Of a stretch of DNA of 27,539 nucleotides, positions 20,174 through 27,400 are shown one piece after another. Every line of letters begins with the position of its first letter. Positions within the stretch are counted from its first letter, which is position 1. The notes beneath the pieces were generated by a model. That model had not been told where the DNA came from. It worked only from the letters and a program-made list of their open reading frames with translations, and did no database searches. The translations under genes and the position numbers were made by a program. The DNA is from an uncultured Bryobacterales bacterium (lineage in GTDB: Bacteria; Acidobacteriota; Terriglobia; Bryobacterales; Bryobacteraceae): positions 1 through 27,539 of the forward strand of contig CALGAR010000066.1 of NCBI GenBank assembly GCA_937959285.1, in the 5' to 3' direction.

Positions 20174-21361
20174 CTAAGACGCCTTACCTACTGCATCCAG
20201 TTCGACACCGGTCTCCGTCCAGCGGCCGGTTCGCGCCGACTCCAGCACCGCGTCGCAAACCCTTTGGGTCTGCAGCGCGTTGCGAAAGTCCGGCTGGGTT
20301 GGCTTTCCACTCTCGATCCCCATTACAAAGTCGGCCAAAGCATTCAGAAATGTGTGCTCGTAGCCGATACAGGTTCCCGGCACCCAATAGTGGCTCATAT
20401 AAGGGTGCTCGGAGTTCGTTGTGTGGATCTTGCGCCAGCCGGTGAGATGAGACTCCACCTTCTTGCCGGACTGGAGCTGCTTGTACTCAAAGAACTGCAG
20501 GTATTCCGGCTCTTCGAGATCGAAATAGACGCTGCCTTCCGCGCCGTTCAATTCGAACGTGTTGAAGTTCTTGCGTCCTCTTGCATAGCGCGTGGATTCG
20601 AAGGTGCCCATCGAGCCGTTAGCGAACTCCGCCAGGAACATGCAGGCATCGTCGATCTGGACAGGTTCCACCTTCCCCGTGACAGCGTGCTTGCGCTCCT
20701 TGACGAACGTTTGTGTCTTCGCGACGACCCGCGTGATCGGGCCGTTCAGCCACATCGCGGTATCAATCGAATGCGCGAGCAGATCGCCCGTAACGCCCGA
20801 ACCTGCGACGCTCGCGTCGAGCCGCCAGAGCGCGGCGCCGCCTTGCGGCACGTCCGGAGAGATGGTCCAGTCCTGGAGGTAGGTTGCCCGGTAGTGGAAC
20901 GGCTGTCCGATACGCCCTTCGTCGACGATCTGCTTGGCGAGAGCGATGGCCGGCACGCGGCGGTAGTTGAACCACACCATGTTGGGGACGCCGGCGGCCT
21001 CCACGGCCTTCGTCATCTCTTCCGCCTGCTCCACGTTCATCGCGAGCGGCTTCTCGCAGAGCACCATCTTCCCGTTCTTGGCCGCGGCCAGCGCAATCTC
21101 GTAATGAGTGTCATTGGGAGACCCGATATCGACAAGGTCGATATCCGGAGCTTCCACTACTTTGCGCCAGTCTGTCTCCACCCGCTCGTAGCCCCAGATT
21201 TCCGCAAAGGCTTTCGCCTTCTCGGCATTCCTGGCGCATACTGCCTTGAGCACGGGCCGGTGCTGAACCGGGAAGAAATCGTTGAGGCGCTTGTACGCAT
21301 TCGAATGGGCGCGCCCCATGAACCCATATCCGATCATTCCGACGCGAAGTTCCTTTGCCAT
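20174..21361 (-). CDS. Gfo/Idh/MocA family oxidoreductase (cytoplasmic)
   Basis: A 395-residue NAD(P)-dependent sugar oxidoreductase. The nucleotide-binding loop GYGFMG is at 11-16 directly after the first strand RVGMIGYG. The EKP motif is at 103-105 (LCEKPLAMN). GDLLAHSIDTAMWL gives the conserved His in the C-terminal domain. There is no signal peptide, unlike the Tat-type paralogue that follows. The ribosome site GAGAGG lies 6 nt upstream of the ATG. It follows the TIM-barrel gene with an 11-nt gap and precedes the second Gfo/Idh by 15 nt. It may oxidise a sugar to its keto form, or reduce the cleaved keto-sugar to recycle cofactor; the sequence cannot say which. Confidence 0.92.
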   Translation of the reverse strand: MAKELRVGMIGYGFMGRAHSNAYKRLNDFFPVQHRPVLKAVCARNAEKAKAFAEIWGYERVETDWRKVVEAPDIDLVDIGSPNDTHYEIALAAAKNGKMVLCEKPLAMNVEQAEEMTKAVEAAGVPNMVWFNYRRVPAIALAKQIVDEGRIGQPFHYRATYLQDWTISPDVPQGGAALWRLDASVAGSGVTGDLLAHSIDTAMWLNGPITRVVAKTQTFVKERKHAVTGKVEPVQIDDACMFLAEFANGSMGTFESTRYARGRKNFNTFELNGAEGSVYFDLEEPEYLQFFEYKQLQSGKKVESHLTGWRKIHTTNSEHPYMSHYWVPGTCIGYEHTFLNALADFVMGIESGKPTQPDFRNALQTQRVCDAVLESARTGRWTETGVELDAVGKAS

Positions 21362-21372
21362 GTCTGTCCTCT

Positions 21373-22344
21373 CTAGGCGACGGCATCCTGCGACGCCTGG
21401 CCGTACTTGGCAATCAGCTCATCCAGCTTCTTCTTGCACGTTTCCGTTGCGGCCCAGGCGTCCGGCCAGAAGCAGAGATCGATGGTCCACCAGTCATGCG
21501 GCAGACGGCTCGCTTTCACCAGCTCCGGCATGATCTCGTCAAAGTTCAGGACTCCGAGACCGAAGGGCGGGTGGGAGGAAGTCTCGTCCTCTCCGTTCGC
21601 GTCTTTATGACAGGTGTTATCCGAATCGATCAGGTGGATGTGCTTGATGCGCCCGTCCAGCTTGCGGATAAACTCGATCTGGCTCGCCATGACTTCCTTC
21701 TCGCCCTCCTGACGCGCGCCCACAACGGCGCACATCTGGCCGTGGCAGGTGTCGTACATCAGCCCGAAGTTCGGCTTGTCGACAGCGTCATGCACGCGAA
21801 TGATATCGCTGGGCTTGTTGAAGGCAAAGCCGGGCTCGAATTCCCACACCATCGTTAATCCATAATCGGCGGCGATATCGGCGCAGGTCTTCCAGGTGTT
21901 GACCACCCTGTCGAACGCGGTCTTGTAGTCAACTTCGCGGAGGATCGTAGGAGGCTGGACGCAGTCAACGCGAATGCCCGGGATGCCCAGGTCGGCGGCG
22001 AACTCTGCGTTCTTTCGGAACTCGGCGATGTACTTGCTCTGATCGTCCGTGTTGATCAGCTTTTCGCCCCAAAGGTTCGCTGCGATGCCGCTAAAGCCAA
22101 GGCCTCGCTCTTTCATCTTTGCTTTGAGCTCAGCGCGCTGCGACTTCTCCGGCAACGCCCCTGCCCAGCCCTCGTTTGAGCCGTTCGGATTGCCTGGATT
22201 CGGATGCGGCGGGAACGCTCCCAATTCAACACCGTCATACCCGAGCTCCTTCAGCCGGTCGCACACGGTGTCGAAGCCGATCGGGTTCGCTGCGTAGGGG
22301 CCGATCGTGTAAGCCCATGTGCCGATAGAACTGCGCTTGCTCAT
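21373..22344 (-). CDS. Sugar phosphate isomerase/epimerase-like TIM-barrel protein
   Basis: A 323-residue xylose-isomerase-like (AP endonuclease family 2 fold) TIM barrel. Probable metal ligands lie in YDGVELGAF, VWEFEPGF, YDTCHGQM and IKHIHLIDSD, spread over the barrel strands as in the family. The start at 22344 is chosen because AAAGGA lies about 7 nt before this ATG. Its ATG overlaps the TGA of the upstream propeller gene (ATGA, 22341-22344), which implies translational coupling. An upstream in-frame start would add 53 arginine-rich residues lying within the previous gene. In oxidative glycoside-cleavage clusters such proteins isomerise, eliminate or hydrate keto-sugars. That role here is inferred from context. 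Confidence 0.9.
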   Translation of the reverse strand: MSKRSSIGTWAYTIGPYAANPIGFDTVCDRLKELGYDGVELGAFPPHPNPGNPNGSNEGWAGALPEKSQRAELKAKMKERGLGFSGIAANLWGEKLINTDDQSKYIAEFRKNAEFAADLGIPGIRVDCVQPPTILREVDYKTAFDRVVNTWKTCADIAADYGLTMVWEFEPGFAFNKPSDIIRVHDAVDKPNFGLMYDTCHGQMCAVVGARQEGEKEVMASQIEFIRKLDGRIKHIHLIDSDNTCHKDANGEDETSSHPPFGLGVLNFDEIMPELVKASRLPHDWWTIDLCFWPDAWAATETCKKKLDELIAKYGQASQDAVA

Positions 22345-23483
22345 CTCGATGTCCTTTCCTTTTTCGTTAGGTTTTCGAAGAGAAATAGTCCACTTTTTCC
22401 GGCGCAGACGAAATCGAGGTCTCCATCGCCGTCCAGATCTGCAACGGGGATCTGCATGCCTCCGCCTGCCCGGGAGCCGTATTCGACCACGTGGCGGATC
22501 CACTCCACCTTACCGGCGGAGTTCTTACGGTATTCGTACCAGTAGACGCCCAGGGGCTCGCGCCCGCCCGGGTCATGCCCGTTGTGCGCGTGGTAGCGCT
22601 TCCCGGTCAGCAGGTCTTTTCGGCCGTCTCCGTTCAGGTCCACCATCGTCAGGGCGTGAGCCTGTGACCAGGAGTCGTCGATGAGATGCTTCACCCACTT
22701 GCCTTCGGCGCCCTGCTCCAGCCAGAAGATGCCGTAGTCGTGAGCATTGCTGGTGACGATGTCGGCTTTCCCGTCTTCATTGATATCCACTACATGGAGG
22801 AAGCTCAGGTGTGCCTTCTCATCCCAGTCCGGATGATGCTTCCATTCGCCTTTCCTCGGATCCGCGGGAGCCTCGAACCAGCCCTTTGGCGTAAGGATGT
22901 CGGTTCGTCCATCTCCGTTGATGTCGCCCGCGCCGATCCCATGTCCATAGCTTTGCGGGCTTACGACATGCTTCACCCATGTGCCGTCCTTCACTTCGTA
23001 CCAAGCGAGGGGAAATTTGGCGTCGCCCGACTGCGGCAGCAGTTCCCGCGCGTTACCGTCGTTGTCGATATCGATGAGCAGGGCGAATTCGTTCGGAAAT
23101 CCTTTATCGATTTCCTGCTCCACCCATGCCATCTTTGTCTTGCCCGGATTCTTCCACCAGGCGATCTTCTTCGCGAACCAGCTCACCGTGACGACATCCG
23201 GATATCCGTCGTCGTTTACGTCGACAATCAGGTCGCTGAAGGCGTCAACGTAATTGTTCGTGAAGCTAATCTCGCGGAACTTGCGTTTCGTCCAGGATGG
23301 ATTTTCGTACCAGTTCTCGCCTGACACGATATCCAGACGGCCGTCCCGATTGATGTCTGCCAGGGCGCACGTTTCATTGGCCCCTGCGTCGAGCATCTGC
23401 ATGCGGAACGGAATTTCGGGCGGACGTCCCCCAGCCCACGTCGCTGCAGCAATGAGCAGCGCGACGCCGAACCGGCGCATCAT
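22341..23483 (-). CDS. Secreted FG-GAP/VCBS repeat protein (seven-repeat propeller)
   Basis: A 380-residue exported protein with a signal peptide (about 1-19). Seven calcium-binding-like DxDxDG-type loops start at Asp43, 88, 138, 187, 233, 282 and 349 (for example DINRDGRLDIV, DVNDDGYPDVV, DLDGDGDLDFV), spaced 45-50 residues except the last. This predicts a seven-bladed FG-GAP beta-propeller. The third loop (DIDNDGNAREL) is the most divergent. Such proteins bind carbohydrate or protein partners outside the cytoplasm. It is coupled on both sides: its ATG overlaps the DUF1080 stop (ATGA, 23480-23483) and its TGA overlaps the next ATG. GGAG lies 5 nt before the start. Its place between enzyme genes suggests a substrate-binding or scaffolding role, which is inference. 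Confidence 0.88.
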   Translation of the reverse strand: MMRRFGVALLIAAATWAGGRPPEIPFRMQMLDAGANETCALADINRDGRLDIVSGENWYENPSWTKRKFREISFTNNYVDAFSDLIVDVNDDGYPDVVTVSWFAKKIAWWKNPGKTKMAWVEQEIDKGFPNEFALLIDIDNDGNARELLPQSGDAKFPLAWYEVKDGTWVKHVVSPQSYGHGIGAGDINGDGRTDILTPKGWFEAPADPRKGEWKHHPDWDEKAHLSFLHVVDINEDGKADIVTSNAHDYGIFWLEQGAEGKWVKHLIDDSWSQAHALTMVDLNGDGRKDLLTGKRYHAHNGHDPGGREPLGVYWYEYRKNSAGKVEWIRHVVEYGSRAGGGMQIPVADLDGDGDLDFVCAGKSGLFLFENLTKKERTSR

Positions 23484-24091
23484 TTCAGCTCCTTAATGCG
23501 AATGTTCCGGAAGAAGACCTGCATGGCCGGGCCACGGTGCAACTGAAGCGCAAGGATGCCTTCCAGCTTTGCGGAATCGTGCAACTCGGCGGTCAGGAGG
23601 CCGTTCACTCGTACCTGAATATGATCTCCCTTGCAGGTCACTTCCATCTGATTCCAGTCGTTTGGCTTGACGACAGTCTCGGCTTTTCCCTTCCAGCCGT
23701 TCACCATGACGCCGCGCGTGCCTAGCTCGTCGTAAATGCTGCCCCACCAGTTGCCCTCAGCCATATCTGCCTGGTAGCCCTTCACGACCCACCCCGGCAG
23801 CGCCTCACTGCGGAACTGGATGCCGCTATTGTGGTTCCGCAGCTTCACCTCCGCGCGAAGGATGAAGTCGCTGAAGGTGGACTTTCGGTAGATCAGGAAG
23901 CTGTTCTTCTCGAGATCAACGCCCTCCGTCGAACCGACAATCATTCCGTCCTGGACCTTCCAGAGACGGGGATCGCCGTCCCAGCCGTCCAGCGTCTTGC
24001 CGTCAAAAAGCGGGCGGAAGCCGTCCTCCGGGCGTGCCGGCATTACAGCCAGAGAAAACAGAAACAGCACTGCTACGAGCGTACGCTTCAT
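23480..24091 (-). CDS. DUF1080 (3-keto-disaccharide hydrolase-like) secreted protein
   Basis: A 203-residue DUF1080 protein with a signal peptide (about 1-25, MKRTLVAVLFLFSLAV). It opens with the family hallmark FRPLFDGKTLDGWDGD. It then shows the beta-sandwich core pattern: FSDFILRAEVKLRNHNSGIQ, GWVVKGYQADM, NDWNQMEVTCKGDHIQVRVNG and GILALQLHRG. DUF1080 has a concanavalin-like fold, and characterised members cleave keto-sugar glycosides. The ATG at 24091 is chosen for the signal peptide and the AAGG site 7 nt upstream. In-frame starts further upstream would add a proline- and arginine-rich stretch that overlaps the relic gene. It is the first intact gene of the operon. Confidence 0.9.
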   Translation of the reverse strand: MKRTLVAVLFLFSLAVMPARPEDGFRPLFDGKTLDGWDGDPRLWKVQDGMIVGSTEGVDLEKNSFLIYRKSTFSDFILRAEVKLRNHNSGIQFRSEALPGWVVKGYQADMAEGNWWGSIYDELGTRGVMVNGWKGKAETVVKPNDWNQMEVTCKGDHIQVRVNGLLTAELHDSAKLEGILALQLHRGPAMQVFFRNIRIKELK

Positions 24092-24093
24092 AG

Positions 24094-24218
24094 TTAAACC
24101 TTGTTTGGGGCCACATGGACGCGCGGGAATCGGAGGTGTGCTTTCGCGTCGGCGATAAACTGCTCCTTTTGCGGATCGAAGTGCAGCCGAGGAGTTGTGC
24201 GGCATGGGCGTTTGCTCC
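24094..24218 (-). pseudogene. C-terminal relic of a Gfo/Idh/MocA oxidoreductase
   Basis: The minus strand at 24094-24189 encodes RLHFDPQKEQFIADAKAH plus 13 more residues and a TAA. This closely matches the usual C-terminal tail of Gfo/Idh/MocA enzymes (LxFDPxKExFxxDxEAxxxL). One frame over, at 24186-24218, GANAHAAQLLG resembles the residues that normally come just before it, so a single-base frameshift separates the two parts. Nothing recognisable lies further upstream. The TAA is 2 nt before the DUF1080 ATG, the spacing of a real operon neighbour, so this was probably the operon's former first gene. The tail match is by memory of the family pattern. Confidence 0.5.
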
Positions 24219-24405
24219 TCTTTCCACGAAAGTCGTTCACGCGCCCTGGTAGACCTCGGCCGCATTCTATATCAACGCGGACACCTCTTGCTATCTCGCG
24301 TCGTTCGGCCACCAATCGGACAATCAAGGCTACCACTGTTTCAAGGGCGCAACAAGCAAAGCCATCCATCCTCTCCACGGCGATTTAACAGGAAGTACTT
24401 ATCCC
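24219..24405. other. Intergenic stretch between the relic and the receptor promoter
   Basis: These 187 bp lie between the Gfo/Idh relic and the receptor promoter. No ORF here has recognisable protein character. Transcription of the minus-strand operon should start in this stretch or in the relic, but no convincing sigma-70 pair was found on that strand. No clear operator dyad or riboswitch was seen. Confidence 0.4.
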
Positions 24406-24434
24406 TTGACACCCGGAGCCGATCGGAATAACGT
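24406..24434 (+). promoter_or_regulatory. Sigma-70-type promoter for the TonB-dependent receptor
   Basis: A perfect TTGACA (24406-24411) is followed 17 nt later by TAACGT (24429-24434), which keeps the key first T, second A and last T of the -10 element. The predicted start near 24441 gives a leader of about 36 nt ending in GGGGGAAAAAT before ATG 24477. Confidence 0.5.
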
Positions 24435-24476
24435 CTTTCGCGGCGGGACAAAAACTTGTCTAGTTGGGGGAAAAAT

Positions 24477-27400
24477 ATGCGGCTTTTTAGGTGGATGCGG
24501 TTCCGATTTTCCTGGAATTTTGTCCGCACTTGCGATCTCGCTTACACGCTCACAGCTGTGGTTCTATTCGGCGTGCCTGTCACAACCTGGGGGCAAGGCT
24601 TGACCGGGCAAATATCGGGTACCGTGCAAGATCCATCCGGCAGCGCAATTGCGGGAGCCGATCTTGTCCTTTCCAATTTGGGAACTACGCAAATGCGACA
24701 GGGAAAAACCGCGGCTGACGGGACATTTGTGTTTACACAACTCCTGCCGGGACGCTATCAGCTTGTCGTGACTGCGGAAGGATTTCAGAAATATGAACAG
24801 AAAGTGATCGACCTGACTGCGACGGAGCGCGTGGTAATTCCTCCCATCACGCTGAGGTTGGGGGAGATGACGCAAACGGTCTCCGTGGAAGCCGAAGCTG
24901 CGCGCCTTCAGACGCAAAGCGCCGAACGTAGCGGCCTGATCAGCACCAGGCAGATGCAGGATCTCGCCATGAAAGGGCGCGACTACCTGGGTCTGGTCCG
25001 CCTGCTGCCCGGCGTTGTGGACACAGCGAATCGCGAGGCTCCTGGCTGGAACAATCTGGGCGGTATCTCGATCAACGGAAACCGGGCCGGAACGATCAAT
25101 TTGACGCTCGACGGGATTTCCAGCCTGGATACGGGGTCGATGGGCGGTCCCTACCTTGCTCCGTCGATCGACGCCGTTGCGGAAGTGAAAGTTCTGCTGA
25201 CGAATTATCAGGCTGAGTATGGCCGGAGCTCGGGCGGAACGATCAATACCATCATCAAGGGCGGCACAAAAGAGTTTCATGGAGGCGCGTACTACTTCCT
25301 GCGCAACGAGGCTTTGAACGCAAACGAATTCTTTCGAAACCGCGACGATCTTCCGCGACCCCATTACCGCTTCAACTATCCGGGATACTTTCTTGGAGGG
25401 CCGGTGATCATTCCTGGCACCGGAATCAACAAGAGCCGCGAGAAGCTCTTCTTTTTCTGGTCCCAGGAGTTCCTTCCGCGCAAGCGCCCAACGAACCTTG
25501 CACGCCGGACGTTTCCAACAGCCGCTGAGCGGATGGGAGACTTCTCCGACACCCGCGATCAGAACGGCGCGCTTATCCAGATTCTCGATCCTTTCAACAA
25601 CAAGATTCCGTTTCCCGGCAACCGGATTCCAGCTAACCGAATCAACCCGCAAGGACAGAAACTCCTCGAAGTGTTCCCGCTTCCCGGCGCCTGGGATCCT
25701 TCGCGGACGTTCAACTCGGTGTTTCAATCCACTGTCGATCAACCGCGCCGTGAAGAGATTCTCCGGGTGGACTACAACATCAGTCCGAGGACGACGTTCT
25801 ACGCCCGTGGAATTCAGAACTACGAAGCTTTTAAGGGTGAATTCGATTTTGTGCTTGCGTCTTCAAGCTGGCCGCAACTGCCAATCAACTACCAGATCCA
25901 CAGCCGGGGCCTTGTCAGCACGCTGATTCACACGTTCAGCCCAACAAGGATCAATGAGTTCACATTCGGCGTAAATCGGGCGCTTCAGACTGTCGATCCT
26001 CTGACCGAAGAAGGATTGAGACGCAACCAGCGCAGCGCGGTTGGATTGAATCTGCCGCAATTCTTTCCTCAAGCCAATCCGTTCGATCTGATTCCGAACG
26101 CCAACTTTGGCGGGATTCCGAACGCCGGCGTGCTCAACATTGAGCAGCGATTCCCATTCTTCGGCACCAACAACATCTGGAACTGGTCGGACAACCTCTC
26201 GCAGATCTTCGGCAGCCACAACACGAAGATCGGCATCTATATTGAGCGCACCACTCGCAACGCGCAACGCGCGACGGCGTTCAACGGGACTTTCAATTTC
26301 AACCGCAATCCCAATAACCCGATGGACACAAACTACGCCTATGCGAACGCGCTGCTAGGTACGTTTGATTCCTATGTCGAGGCAAACGGCCATCCCGCCG
26401 CGCATGCCCGCTATACCAACGTGGAGTGGTTTGCTCAGGATACCTGGAAAGTCACGAGGCGGTTCACAATCGACGCCGGCGTTCGCTTCTACTACATCCA
26501 GCCAACCTACAGCGCTGGCGATAATCTCGCTGCGTTCGACGCTTCTCTGTACGATCCGTCGCAGCAGCCTCTCCTGGTTCAGCCTTATCGAGAAACCCCG
26601 GATGGTCCGCGCGTCGGCCGGGATCCGGTTACAGGCCAGATTCTGCCTGCGGCGACGATTGGCACATTTGCAGCAGGGCGGGGAACGCCGTATCAGGGTA
26701 TGGCGGTTTACAAGGAGCAGGCCATGGTTACTCCGTCAATCCAGATCGGTCCCCGCTTCGGCTTTGCATGGGACGTATTCGGCAATGCCAAAACGGCGGT
26801 CCGCGGCGGATTTGGCATCTTCTTTGACCGCTTTAACGATGACCAGATTCTGCAACTCGTTGAGTCGCCGCCCAACGTCATCACCTCCACCGCATTCAAC
26901 ACGACGATCACGGATCTTCTCTCCACGCCTCTGCGCCAGTCGCCGGCCGGTGTTTTTGCAGTGCAGCGGGCGTACGACCCGCCTACCGTCTACAACTGGA
27001 GTTTCGGAATACAGCAAAATATTGGCTTCGGAATGGTGCTTGACGTCGCCTACGTCGGCAACGTCGGCAGGCATCTGCTGCACCGGCGGAGCTTGAACGC
27101 CATTCCCTACGGCACGCGTTTCCTCGCGTCCAGTAAGGATCCGACGACCGGGAATCCCCTTCCGGATAACTTCCTGCGCCCCTACCAGGGATACGCAGAC
27201 ATTCAGTACCTGGAGTTTGCCAGCACCTCGAACTACCACTCATTGCAGACACAGTTGAATAAGCGCTTTTCGAACAACTTTACGTTCGGCATCACTTATA
27301 CGTGGTCCAAGGCGATGAACCTGGTGAACGGAAACAACGATGCGGTTAATCCGTTTCTGGACTTCCGCATGAGGAACTACGGCCGCGCAGACATCGACCG

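Noticed and set aside
19313..21376. A 687-codon plus-strand open frame opposite the two Gfo/Idh genes
   Set aside because: It is antisense to two clear enzymes, spans their junction, and its arginine-, leucine- and valine-rich product matches no known protein style. It is a by-product of high GC.
22345..22503. A 53-residue N-terminal extension of the TIM-barrel protein
   Set aside because: It is arginine-rich out-of-frame translation of the FG-GAP gene. The ATG at 22344 has a good ribosome site and gives the expected first strand.
24092..24265. A 58-residue N-terminal extension of the DUF1080 protein
   Set aside because: It precedes an obvious signal peptide and is an alternate-frame reading of the Gfo/Idh relic. 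Some in-frame starts have purine-rich upstream bases, so this is judged unlikely rather than impossible.
24564..25742. A 392-codon minus-strand open frame inside the TonB-dependent receptor
   Set aside because: It is antisense to the Cna-B and plug region of a recognisable receptor. It has no ribosome site and no domain-like sequence.
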